Positions 10,485 to 19,910 of a stretch of 64,000 bases of DNA are shown piece by piece (the stretch's first letter is position 1; each line of letters begins with the position of its first letter). The notes beneath the pieces were generated by a model. That model saw only the letters and a program-made list of their open reading frames with translations. It was not told where the DNA came from and searched no databases. Position numbers and translations under genes: made by a program. Source of the DNA: Azorinus chamasolen (Eukaryota; Mollusca; Bivalvia; Cardiida; Solecurtidae); NCBI GenBank assembly GCA_963576725.1, contig OY755246.1:78313475-78377474 (forward strand), given 5' to 3'.

Positions 10485-11887
10485 CAGTGAAACCTCGGAA
10501 ATCCGAACCCCTTCCGGACCAAATGAAAAGTTCGGATTTCTGAGGAGTTCGGATTTCTGAGGTTTCTCATATAGTTAAATGTTTCGACCACAATTATGCT
10601 CTCTAAGTAAGGTTGATGTGATCAAAATGTTGATTGCTGATATTGCATGACATTAAAGAATTAAAAATGGAAAAAAGAGAGCTTGGTCTCTCATTTGGAT
10701 CCACAATGTTTTCTTTTCTATGTAAATTTATCAATCAGAAATTACAGAATCAATAATTTGTCCTCATTAAATCTAAAGCTACTGTATTCAATTTTATGTT
10801 AATTTCATTAACTTAATTTCAGCACGCTTTAACCCCACAGATTTAAAAAAAATTGCACTGAGCCATCAACTTAATTTAGCAAAGACCCTTTTGCATGACT
10901 CTGTTCTGACAAAAATCATTTTTTAACACTAACACAAAGCATTAAATTCAGAAGAAAGAAGACTCGGCGTCTCATTTAGATCAATTCTGGTGCTCTGGAA
11001 AATTAAAGATCCCATTTTTATGCTAAAAAGCTCTCGGCTTAGAATTTATGACGATTAAATTGATTTTAAAATGAAAATAAATAAACGCTGACAAACCTTA
11101 AGGGTTGGTTTTGGAACTTTTTCAGATTCTTTCAATAACTGAACTTTAATGTCAAGGGTTAAGTCAACCCGTCTACGCTTACTCGGCGGTTCAGACATGA
11201 TCGTGATCTTAACTAGAACTTTTCTTTATGATGTAGAATATAGTCTAGAATGAGCGAGAATGGTGAACAATTTGAGAAACTGCATCATTTATTACATTTG
11301 GAACAATTAGGGATTACTCGTGACCTTAGTTTGCAAAATTACCAAACGAGATTAAAGATTTTTTTTGTCAGTCAGCCCACCGTGTGTAAAACAAAAGTCG
11401 CCGCACAAAAGAGACCGCTCTTTATTCCACAAAATTAGGACATAATTTGGACATTAAAGAGGTTTTACCGCAGTCGATCGCCACAGCCCGTCTTTTAATC
11501 AATTTAAATCAACAGCCGCATCAAACACCTAATGATTCTTCGAAAATAATTGGGGCTTAAACAAACACCAGTTGACACGACTACCGCACACGCTTTATCG
11601 TGTGTATGTACCGTGTAGAGTTGTGGTAACATAGCCGCTAAAAATAGACGCACATGCCAGCCCAAACATTCTCAGGTACAGTAAGCGTTCGGAATTCCGG
11701 GTTACATTTAAGCGCAATTAAACAATTTCGGACGAAAAAATATTTCGGAATTCGGAATTCTGAGTTTCCGGATTTCTGAAACTTTCCCGTAGTTAAAATA
11801 AGAAGAAAAAAAATCGGGACCAAACGGAACGTTCGGAATTCCGCGGATTTCGGAATTCCGGAGCTCCGGAATTCCGAGGTTTCACTG
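10485..11887 (-). mobile_element. Decayed pogo/Tigger-type DNA transposon, 1.4 kb
   Basis: The element is bounded by TA on both sides (10483-10484 and 11888-11889) with inverted ends CAGTGAAACCTCGGAA and CCGAGGTTTCACTG. TA target duplication and CAGTRAAACCTC ends fit the pogo/Tigger branch of Tc1/mariner. The minus strand keeps the transposase start (see 11055-11198); the rest of the transposase is missing, so it is non-autonomous. Palindromic TTCGGAATTCCG motifs crowd the 11690-11880 end. It lies in the third EDEM2 intron-exon interval of the window, on the opposite strand. Confidence 0.8.
11055..11198 (-). pseudogene. Transposase N-terminal remnant (CENP-B/pogo type)
   Basis: Starting at an ATG at 11198 the minus strand reads MSEPPSKRRRVDLTLDIK, then VQLLKESEKVPKPTLK, and ends 13 codons later in unrelated sequence. 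A basic patch followed by LTL..K..LLK..E is the start of the N-terminal helix-turn-helix of CENP-B/Tigger transposases (family knowledge). The DDE domain is absent. Internal deletion is the likely cause. Too short for the supplied ORF cutoff; recognised by reading the strand. Confidence 0.65.
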
Positions 11888-11898
11888 TACCAATATAC

Positions 11899-12382
11899 CC
11901 TAACTACCTTATACCTTTGCAAACAGAGTAGACCCAGATCAAACAGCTCCTGTAGGACATCATGAATTTAAATTACATTAACTTTTATAATGACACATGG
12001 ACTCAGGAATTCTGGCCATGGCAGAATCATATCTATATTATTTCATATTAAAGCATACAGAGTGGACCATGATTAGATGGCTCCTATAATACTTTCCTCC
12101 ATGAATACGCCTTTATACGCCTATGTTATAGTCACTTCTTAAAACCATTGTGATAAATAGAGCATTTGCTCCATTTGAGCAAAAGCTCTATTTATCACAA
12201 TAGTTTCAAAAATACACAATTCTGAAATTTTCCCTTTCTCTAGTAAATACTCCTATTCGGTAGATTTCTTCAGAGAGGTTGGGTCTAAAATGAGCCTATG
12301 TGGGAAGCGGATAAGCAGGCAGCTGATCTGGGTCTGCTCTGCAAAGGCCTAGAATGGCGTATTTATGGAAAAAAAGGGTTAA
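11899..12382. mobile_element. Composite of family-1 and family-2 TTAA MITEs
   Basis: Left: TTTGCAAACAGAGTAGACCC and AGCTCCTGTAGG (family 1). Middle: CATTGTGATAAATAGAGC and GCTCTATTTATCACAATAG (family 2 hairpin, about 12141-12204). Right: GATCTGGGTCTGCTCTGC ending AAAAAGGGTTAA at about 12382. It ends 25 bp before the acceptor of the 12408 exon, so the last part of that intron is MITE-derived. Confidence 0.65.
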
Positions 12383-12407
12383 TCAAACCTGTTGTCACTA
12401 TTTGCAG

Positions 12408-12529
12408 AACTGGTAGAGGCCTCCATGTATCTGTACCAGGCCACAAAAGATCCATATCTGTTGGAAATTGGGGCAGATATGATGGAATCCATTGAACACA
12501 ATACACGGACCAGATGTGGATATGCTACG
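12408..12529 (+). CDS. EDEM2: EDEM2-like exon with [13 protein letters not shown] motif
   Basis: Acceptor CACTATTTGCAG|AACTGG, donor GCTACG|GTAATG. Two bases complete the split Glu codon, then 40 codons, phase 0 out. The peptide [20 protein letters not shown] and [15 protein letters not shown] parallels human LIESAMYLYRATGDPTLLEL and ESIEKISKVECGFAT. The Cys at 12515-12517 matches the conserved Cys of human CGFAT. A MITE ends 25 bp upstream and another begins 38 bp downstream, so this exon is hemmed in by insertions. Confidence 0.92.
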
Positions 12530-12567
12530 GTAATGGAGAAAGCACTCACCTATTTAGATAAATCATA

Positions 12568-12790
12568 TTTAACCCTTTACTCCATGAATATTCATGAAGA
12601 AATAATAATATGAATATCATTTAGATTAATTGTTATAATAGTAAATGGACTCGGGAAGTGTGGAATCAGTTCTATAGTATATCATAAGCAAACAGAGCAG
12701 ACCCTAATCAGATGGCTCCTATAGGAACTGTCTGATCTGGGTCTACTCTGCAAATACATGGTAAGATGTGTTTTTGGAGTAAAGGGTTAA
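12568..12790. mobile_element. TTAA MITE family 1, full-length reference copy
   Basis: TTAACCCTTTACTCC to GAGTAAAGGGTTAA, 223 bp. Long arm with TGAATATTCATGAAG and TAGATTAATTGTTATAAT; stem AAACAGAGCAGACCCTAATC paired with GATCTGGGTCTACTCTGC; loop GGCTCCTATAGGA. The stem shows the two constant arm mismatches described in the findings. Confidence 0.85.
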
Positions 12791-12879
12791 AAACACTGAC
12801 ATCTTAAAAATCATGGGGTCTTACTACACATAATTATGCCTTTCTATGCCTCTGCAAACAGAGTAGACCCAGATCAGAC

Positions 12880-13830
12880 ATCTTCTGTAAGATCCTACGG
12901 TTTGAAGTTTTTCTTTGAATGTTTAGTACCATAAAGGAATGTGGGTCACTCACTCACATTGACCTTTCAACACCAGAGTTATGGCACAATTTTTTTAGAG
13001 TTATGGCCCTTTTTTTTCAAAAAGGTTTAATTTAGTAGGACAAGCACCAAATCAGACGAGCATTGGCACCGCAGGCAGCTCTTGTTTCAGAGACTATTTG
13101 CAGTTTTTCTGTGACACTTTGTGTAAATTTTAAGTTGCATAAGGACATTTGGTCCTGTAAGAATCATTCATAATGACTTTGGAACACCAGAGTTATGGCC
13201 TTTTGTTTGCAAAAAATGTAACATGTTTGCCTGTATGAAGCCATTTCTCAGAAACTGGAGTTTTTCTATGGAACTTTGTGTAAATGTTATTAAGTAACAT
13301 AAGGAAATGTGCCTGTGAAAGAATCATTCATATTGACCTTGGAACACCATAGATATGGCCCATTGTGTGTGGAAAATTTTTTGTCTGTCGAGAGCCATTT
13401 CTCAGAAACATGCATTTTTCTTTGACATGTTGTGTAAATGTGAACGGTAATAAACCCATTACCTCATAGGCTATTATTAGATACAAACTCTTTGAATAAA
13501 TCATCAAAAAAGGAGCATTAACTAGAGAAAAGGAAAAATTTAGAATTTTGTAGTTTGAAACCATTGTGATAAATAGAGCATTTGCTCCTATAGGAGCAAA
13601 TGCTCTATTTATTACAATGATTTCACTAAATGACTTTTACAGAGTCGTCAAAAGTCGTCAATATGAGGGAATGGGTTAAACAACATAAAGAAATACAGGC
13701 CCATAGGTATTATTCACATTGAACTTGGAGCACCAGAGTTAAGGCCTTTTGTTTGCAGAAAATGTAACATTTTTGTCTGTCTGGAGCCATATGTATAATC
13801 ATTAGAAACTGTTTTGACTTTTTATGCATA
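12880..13830. repeat. Tandem core, about 165-180-bp monomer, split by a MITE
   Basis: Units are marked by ACCAGAGTTATGGCC, AGCCATTTCTCAGAAAC and TTTGTGTAAATGTTA at about 12960, 13185, 13345 and 13730. A family-2 TTAA MITE (13449-13679) interrupts the array. Intronic. Confidence 0.8.
13449..13679. mobile_element. TTAA MITE family 2 nested in a tandem array
   Basis: Left TAAACCCATTACCTCATAGG, centre GAGCATTTGCTCC / GGAGCAAATGCTC, right GGAATGGGTTAA. Neighbouring monomers read TTATTAAGTAACATAAGG where this copy is interrupted, consistent with insertion at a TTAA. Confidence 0.8.
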
Positions 13831-13839
13831 TTGTTTTTG

Positions 13840-14720
13840 CCCTGTCTATTTATCTGTTTGTTTATGACCAACTTTAACATTGGTCATAACTTTTGAGCCA
13901 GCACAGATTGAGACCTGATATTTGGCATGCATATGTACCTCATAAAGCCACACATTTTGAGGGGTGATATGTCAAGATCATCCTTCAAGGTCAGAGGTCA
14001 AATATATAGGTCAAATCACCAACTTTAACATTGGCCATAACTTTTGAACCAGTAGAGATAGAGACTTGATATTTGGCATGCGTGTGTATCTCATGAAGCT
14101 GCATATTTTGACATGTCAAGGTCAAGGTCATCCTTCAGGGTCAACGGTCAAATTGGCTGGGGGCATAGTGTAACTTTAACCCTTTCCCTATTCTATGTTT
14201 ATTCCAAATTTCAATACCTACTAAATATTCATGGACAAAATAGTTGTCATGAAATATGGAAGGCGTAATATTGTAGCCGTTTCAGAAAGTAAAGAAACAA
14301 ATATAGGAAATTCCATTAACAAACAGAGCAGACTCTGATCTGGGTCTTCTCTGTTTGCAGATGCATTAAAACACATTTATATGAGGGAAAAGGTTAACAT
14401 TGGTCATAACATTTGAGCCAGTACAGATAGAGACTTGATATTTGGCATGCATATGTATCTCGTAAAGCCGCTCATTTTGAGACGTGACATGTCAAGGTCG
14501 AGGTCATCCTTCAAGGTCAGAGGTAAAATATATAGGTCAAATCACTGACTTTAACGTTAACCATAACTTTTCAACCAGTAGAGATAGAGACTTGATATTT
14601 AGAATACAGGTGTATCTCATGAAGCTGCACATTTTGAGGGGTGGCATTCAAGGTCAAGGGCATCCTTCAGGGTCAAAGGTTAAAATTGGGCGGGTTTCAC
14701 AAACACATCTTGTTTTCTAT
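13840..14720. mobile_element. Tandem-core element, CATTGGTCATAAC monomer
   Basis: Units of about 160 bp share CTTTAACATTGGTCATAAC, GATATTTGGCATGCATATG and TCAAGGTCATCCTTCA. The right end GGTTTCACAAACACATCTTG recurs at about 16073 and 56062, so the family is dispersed. A TTAA MITE (14177-14396) interrupts it. Intronic. Confidence 0.8.
14177..14396. mobile_element. TTAA MITE family 1 with internal empty sites
   Basis: Left junction ACTTTAACCCTTTCC and right junction AAAAGGTTAACATTGG. Sister monomers nearby contain the uninterrupted ACTTTAACATTGG, so TTAA was duplicated on insertion. Confidence 0.9.
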
Positions 14721-14799
14721 GAAACTGTGTGTAAATGTGTTGTACCATTAGGAAATGTGGTTCTGCAAGTATCACTTATATTGATTGTGGAACACCAGA

Positions 14800-15123
14800 G
14801 TTATGATCCTTTGTTGTCAAAAACTTTGGAATGGTGGGGTGTCACATACCGTTTACAGGTCACTGTGACCTTGACTTCTACCTCAGCCATAGAAAAAACT
14901 TGTCTGGAGCATATCTCCTATATTACTTGAGGTAAGAATGCTAAACTTGGTGTACAGGTACATCTTGGAATGGTGGAGAGTCGTGTACTGCTTTCAGATC
15001 ACTCTTACCTTGACTTGACCTCAGATACTTTCTATATAACTTGATGTAGGGATACCAAATTTGATGTGTAAGTATGTCTTTGAATGGGATAGTGTCGCAT
15101 ACCATTTTCAGTTCACCAATTTT

Positions 15124-15170
<47 letters not shown>
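14800..15170. repeat. Diverged tandem units plus (GT)n/(G)n tract
   Basis: Two to three units with GGAATGGTGGGGTGTCACATA and CACTGTGACCTTGAC, the reverse of the 140-bp array at 41985-43650. They are followed by (GT)n at about 15122-15153 and a run of about 18 G. The segmental duplication begins near here. Confidence 0.75.
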
Positions 15171-15171
<1 letters not shown>

Positions 15172-15471
15172 TTACATATAGGGATATAGGGATCATAAAG
15201 AAGTACTGCATACCATTTTCTGTGCACTGTAACCTTGACCTTTGACATAAATGATAGAAAAAATAAAATAAAAGTTAGGATTTTACATTATATCCACATT
15301 TTTGTATTATTATTTAAGTTAATTTTAGTTCAAATTGAGGTCACACTGTGCAATCTTCCAGATTCATTTAGCAATAGCATATACAGGCCAGCATACAAAA
15401 CACATCCAATATAAGTGCTTTGCTTTGGGGACATTTGTCACTTACTTGACACATTCCTTGTTTTATTTCAG

Positions 15472-15640
15472 GTAAAAAATGTCAACTCTCACATGCTTGA
15501 GAACAGAATGGAGAGCTTTTTTCTTGCTGAGACGGCAAAATACCTGTACTTGCTGTTTGATCCAGACAACTTCATTCACAACACAGGTGATCACGGCACT
15601 GTAATAAATACACCCAATGGACAGTGCATTATAGACACAG
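15472..15640 (+). CDS. EDEM2: EDEM2-like exon with [12 protein letters not shown] motif, copy A
   Basis: Acceptor TTTTATTTCAG|GTA, donor GACACAG|GTGGGT; 56 codons plus one base, phase 0 in, phase 1 out. [20 protein letters not shown] and [11 protein letters not shown] match human [19 protein letters not shown] and [20 protein letters not shown] is one of the most conserved GH47 blocks, with an active-site Glu. The copy at 55545 differs by two silent changes and one Pro-to-Leu change. Confidence 0.93.
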
Positions 15641-15734
15641 GTGGGTATTAACTTTTAAAAATTGAATTGTCAGCAGAATTCCAAATAAGATGTGCAAATT
15701 AAAACATACTGAAGAATAACTTCTTTATTTCTTC

Positions 15735-15825
15735 AACAAACTATAAGTTGTGACCACACTTTAGAACTGTCTCTTAGAGAGAATTCTAAAGAATGGCCAC
15801 AGTATAGAATTTGGTTGAAAAATGA
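15735..15825. mobile_element. MITE family 5 core (GTGACCAC hairpin)
   Basis: GTTGTGACCACACTTTAGAA and TTCTAAAGAATGGCCAC form the inverted stem. The same core is at 23260-23360, 50672-50775 and 60600-60715. Confidence 0.6.
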
Positions 15826-15859
15826 TGATTTTGATGCCCCCAGATCAAAGGGGGTGGGG

Positions 15860-16095
15860 GAGGGGGGCATATTGTTTTTGTCCTGTCTGTATGTTGGTTT
15901 GTTGGTTTGTTTGTGGACAACTGTAAACATTGGCTATAATTTTGTAGCCATTACACATACATACTTCAAACTTGGCATGCATGTGCAACTTATTGAGGTG
16001 ATCATTTTTAGGGGTGACTTATTAAGGTCAAGGTCATACATCAAGGTCAAAGGTCAAATTCAGGGGCATATTGTTTCACAAACACATCTTCTTGT
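15860..16095. mobile_element. Truncated CATTGGTCATAAC-type element
   Basis: Starts GGGGGGCATATTGTTTTTG and ends GGGGCATATTGTTTCACAAA, with one diverged monomer (AACATTGGCTATAATTTTG; TCAAGGTCAAAGGTCAAA). Its copy-B partner is 55850-56075. Confidence 0.7.
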
Positions 16096-16412
16096 ATTTG
16101 AGTATGCACCTTTATCTGTTGCTCTGATTGTCAATGCTGGTTTTATTGACAGAGCCCATTCTGTATAGAAAGTGTTAAAGACCTTGGTTTTATCCCATGA
16201 ATATTTGTATCAAAGATATAATAATATGATGAATAAAGTGAGCTGAATTCTCTAATTACATACGAGCACAAGCATTCTTGGACGTGGCAGAAATTGTAGA
16301 ATCAGATTTATATTAATCATAATCAAACAGAGCAGTTTACCCTTGTTATCCTAAATGTTTGGACAAACTCAGGTATATAGTTCAGATCCAGATCAAACTT
16401 CTCCTGTTTGTC

Positions 16413-16985
16413 AAATCAGTTGAGAGGCGAGTATCCCTTTCGAAACCAGTTGAGAGGGGAGTATCCTTTTCGAAACCAATTGAGAGGGGAGTAGCCCTTT
16501 AGAAACCAGTTGAGAGGGGAGTAGCCCTTTTCAAACCAGTTGAGAGGGGAGTAGCCCTTTCGAAACCAGTTGAGAGGGGAGTAGCCCTTTTCAAACCAGT
16601 TGAGAGGGGAGTAGCCCTTTTCAAACCAGATGAGAGGGGAGTAGCCCTTTTCAAACCAGGTGAGAGGGGAGTAGCCCTTTTCAAACCAGTTGAGAGGGGA
16701 GTAGCCCTTTTCAAACCAGTTGAGAGGGGAGTAGCCCTTTCGAAACCAGTTGAGAGGGGAGTAGCCCTTTTCAAACCAGTTGAGAGGGGAGTAGCCCTTT
16801 CGAATCAAACCTGTTGAGAGGGGAGTAGCCCATTTCAAACCTGTTGAGGGGAGTAGCCCTTTCAAAATCAATTGAGAGGGGGGTAGCCCTTTTAAAAACC
16901 AGTTGAGAGGGGAGTAGCCCTTTGCAAACTAGTTGAGAGAGGATTAGCCTTTTCAGACCCGTGGAGAGGGGAGTAGCCCGTTGAT
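16413..16985. repeat. 30-bp minisatellite, about 19 copies (copy A only)
   Basis: Unit AACCAGTTGAGAGGGGAGTA plus GCCCTTTTCA, 30 bp. Because 30 is a multiple of three and the unit lacks stops on the minus strand, minus-strand frames stay open and read repeats such as KGYSPLNWFE or RATPLSTGLK. No start context, splice signal or homology suggests a real protein. Absent from the B copy. Confidence 0.93.
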
Positions 16986-17071
16986 TTCTTGTGGTTAGTT
17001 CAACCGGTCTGGATCTCGATGAGTAACTCTTAGCTCTCATCAGAAACTGTTTGAAAATGTTCAGATTGCAT

Positions 17072-17309
17072 TTAACCCTTAACTCCATGAATGTTCATGT
17101 AGGAAATAACGGTATTATGAATATTAATTAGATTAATTGTTATAATTGCACATGGACGCATGAACGTTTGTCCATGGCAAAACTGTAGACTCATATCTTT
17201 ATTATATTACAAGCAAACAGAGTAAACCCTGATCAGATGGCTTCACTGGAGCAATCTCATCTGGGTCTACTCTGTTTGCAAAAAGGCATATTAATGGGGT
17301 AATGGGTTA
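17072..17309. mobile_element. TTAA MITE family 1 (first of three in a row)
   Basis: TTAACCCTTAACTCC to GTAATGGGTTAA, stem AAACAGAGTAAACCCTGATC with GGGTCTACTCTGTTTGC. It shares its terminal TTAA with the next MITE. Confidence 0.8.
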
Positions 17310-17522
17310 ACCCTCTACTTCATAGGTATACCATTTCATGTCTTTTCAAACAAGGTAGACCCAGATCAGATGACTACTGTATGAGTCATCTGATCAGGGT
17401 CTGCTGTGTTTGTTTACAGAAAATGAATTGGATGATTATGTCAGTATTAGAAAGTGATTTCTATTTATGATGCCATTATTAATACCTCAGCTCATTAATA
17501 TTCATACATTAGTTATTTCTTA
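17306..17522. mobile_element. TTAA MITE family 1 (second in a row, reverse)
   Basis: Starts TTAACCCTCTACTTC, stem AGGTAGACCCAGATCAGATG with CATCTGATCAGGGTCTGC, distal end TAGTTATTTCTTAA. It is bounded by TTAA shared with both neighbours. Confidence 0.75.
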
Positions 17523-17765
17523 ACCCTTTACTCCTTAAATACGACTTTCTATGCCTTTCTATGCAAACAGGATAGATCCAAATCAGATGGCATCTACAAT
17601 GGCTCCTTTAGGAGCCATCTGATCAGGATCTGTTCTGTTTGCTTATGATATAATATAGATATAATTCTAAAAAACTGTGTCTATGTGCTAGTATAACAAA
17701 TTAATCTTATTAATATTCATAATGGCATTATTTCTTGCATGCATATTCATGGAGGAAAGGGTTAA
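17519..17765. mobile_element. TTAA MITE family 1 (third in a row, reverse)
   Basis: TTAACCCTTTACTCC to GGAGGAAAGGGTTAA, loop GGCTCCTTTAGGAGCC, distal arm CTTATTAATATTCATAATGG. The three TTAA MITEs abut, each apparently inserted at the terminal TTAA of another. Confidence 0.8.
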
Positions 17766-17829
17766 CACCATGTAAACAGAGAAATGTTTGGCAATGCCAA
17801 TTGCTGGAGAATCAGATCTATATCATTTC

Positions 17830-18092
17830 ATAAGCAAAAACAGCAGACCATGATCAGACAGCTCCTTCAGTGGTCTTGTCTGTGTCTTAAGGCATATTTA
17901 TATAGAAAAGTGTCAGCCCTTTACTCCATAAAAACGCCTTTCAACGTCTTGGCAAACAGAGTAGACCCAGATCAGATGGCTCCTGTAGGAGCAGTCTAAT
18001 CAGGGTTTGCTCTGTTTGCACAAAATAGATGATTTCCAAGTGTGCAATTACAAAAACATGATATAGTAAATATTCATGGTGTCTTTTTTGTG
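17830..18092. mobile_element. Two family-1 MITE parts shared with copy B
   Basis: AAGCAAAAACAGCAGACC, then CAGCCCTTTACTCCATAAA, GCAAACAGAGTAGACCCAG, GGCTCCTGTAGGAGC and AATATTCATGGTG. Copy B has the same at 57330-57590 with few changes. Confidence 0.7.
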
Positions 18093-18239
18093 TCACCTAC
18101 CTAGAGGCAGTATGTCACATAGGGATCACTTTTTCATTGTCTGTCTGTCTGTCTGTCCATCTGTCTGTTCGTCACACTTTTTAGCTCACCTGAGCCAAAG
18201 GCTCAGGATGAGCTATTGTGACCACTCTTTGTCCGTCGT

Positions 18240-18300
18240 CCGGCGTCCGGTGTCCGGCGTCCGGCGTCCGTCCGGCGTCCGTCGTCCGGCGTCCGTCCAC
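18240..18300. repeat. GTCCGGC microsatellite
   Basis: Imperfect repeats of GTCCGGC / GTCCGTC just inside the left end of the tandem-core element; a shorter version is at 4148-4170. Confidence 0.85.
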
Positions 18301-19429
18301 ATTTTCAAACGACATCTCCTCTGATACTGCTGACCCGATTTTAACCAAATTTTGTCAGAAGCATCAGTGGCTAGGGGGAACGAAACGTTATTCACATTAT
18401 GACCCACGGACCAAAAATGGCCCCGCCCAAGGGCTTATCAGTTTTTCAAAGGAAAATCTTTAAAAATCTTCTTCTCTGAAACTGTAAGGCCTAGACCTTT
18501 GATATTTGGCATGTTGCATGATCTGATGGTCCTCTACAAAAATTGTACAAATTATGACCCCTGGGCCAAAAATGGCCCCGCCCAAGGGCTTATCAGTTTT
18601 TCATAGGAAAATCTTTAAAAATCTTCTTCTATGAAACTGTAACGCCTAGACCTTTGATATTTGGGATGTTGCATGATCTGATGGTCCTCTACAAAAATTG
18701 TACAAATTATGACCCCTGGGCCAAAAATGGCCCCACCCAAGGGCTTAACAGTTTTTCATAGGAAAATCTTTAAAAATCTTCTTCTCTGAAACTGTAAGAC
18801 CTAGACCTTTGATATTCGGCATGTAGCATGATCTAATGGTCCTCTACAAAGATTGTTAAAATTATGACCCCCGGACCAAAAATGGCCCCGCCCAAGGGCT
18901 TATCAGTTTTTCATAGGAAAATCCTTAAAAATCTTTAAAAATCTTCTTCTCTGAAACTGTAAGGCCTAGACCTTTGATATTTGGCATGTAGCATGATCTA
19001 ATAGACCTCTACAAAGACTGTTCAAATTATGACCCCTGGGACAAAAATGGCCCTGCCCAAGGGCTTATCAGTTTTTCATAGGAAAATCTTTAAAAATCTT
19101 CTTCAATGAAACTGTAACGCCTAGACCTTTGATATTCGGCATGTAGCATGATCTAATGGTCCTCTTTAAAGATTGTTCAAATTATGACCCCCGGGCCAAA
19201 TATGGCCCCGCCCATGGGCTTATCAGTTTTTCATAGGGAAATCTTTAAAATTCTTCTCTGAAAATGTAAGGCCTCGACCTTTGCAATTTGGTATGTAGCA
19301 TGATCTAATGGTCCTCTACAAAGATTGTTCAAATTATGACCCTGGACCAAAAATGGCCCCGCCAAAGGGCTTATCAGTTTTTCATAGGAAAATCTTTTAA
19401 AATCTTCTGAAACTGTAAGGCCTAGACCT

Positions 19430-19610
19430 TTGATATTTGGTATGTAACAAGATCTAATGGTCCTCTACAAATATGTAGCTTTGGCTTGTTGTCTTCTGCC
19501 AAGAATGTTCAACTTACGACCCGTAAGTTGAACATTCTTGGCAGAAGACAACAAGCCAAAGCTACATATTTGTAGAGGACCATTAGATCTTGTTACATAC
19601 CAAATATCAA
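19430..19610. repeat. Perfect 89-bp inverted repeat with 3-bp spacer
   Basis: Arm 19430-19518 (starts TTGATATTTGGTATG, ends CAACTTACG) is the exact reverse complement of 19522-19610, with spacer ACC. No mismatch was found on base-by-base reading. Other monomers of the same array do not have this structure. The ORFs read through it are artefacts. Confidence 0.95.
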
Positions 19611-19910
19611 TTTTTGACCTCTGGGCAAAAATTAGCCCTGCCTTGGGGCTTATTAGTTTTCTACCAAGGTTGTACAAATGATGACTTACTGTTCAAAAAT
19701 GGCCCCACCCCTGGGGTATCTCAGGTGAGCGCTTCAGGGCCTCATGGCCCTCTTGTTTTTTATTCTAACACTTCTTCCAGCAGGTGACACATGTGTTCCT
19801 TTGAACACTCTGGTTTTCTTACATGAACATGGAATAAATGGCTAACATGCAAAGAATTTGAGTAAAAAGCACACATTTTATTTGTTTCTTTTTTTTTTTC
19901 ATTCTTTTAG

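Larger units (their letters stand above)
18186..19757. mobile_element. AGCTCACCTGAG...CAGGTGAGC tandem-core element (copy A only)
   Basis: The ends are AGCTCACCTGAGCC and CTCAGGTGAGCGCTTCAGGG...CCCTCTTG, in a T-rich target. A GTCCGGCGTCCG microsatellite follows the left end; then come about seven units of roughly 155 bp (ATGGCCCCGCCCAAGGGC; CTAGACCTTTGATATTTGG). The empty site is seen in copy B, where CACACTTTTTTAATTC is uninterrupted, so insertion followed or distinguishes the duplication. The element encodes no protein. Confidence 0.85.
18094..19795. mobile_element. TGTCACCTRCC element, split by a larger insertion
   Basis: Left end TGTCACCTACCTAGAGGC, then (GTCT)n; right end AGCAGGTGACACA. 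In copy B the same element is intact and only about 120 bp (57594-57716). In copy A it is interrupted by the 1.57-kb element at 18186-19757. Confidence 0.75.

Noticed and set aside
11250..11438. 62-codon plus-strand ORF inside the pogo-type relic
   Set aside because: No similarity to transposases; the genuine remnant is on the opposite strand at 11055-11198.
14484..14930. 148-codon plus-strand ORF
   Set aside because: Covers diverged monomers of two tandem-core arrays (CAAGGTCATCCTTCA; CACTGTGACCTTGAC); no protein signature.
16416..17088. Minus-strand ORFs of 91-151 codons with decapeptide repeats
   Set aside because: Produced by a 30-bp minisatellite lacking stops; several frames open at once, which argues against coding.
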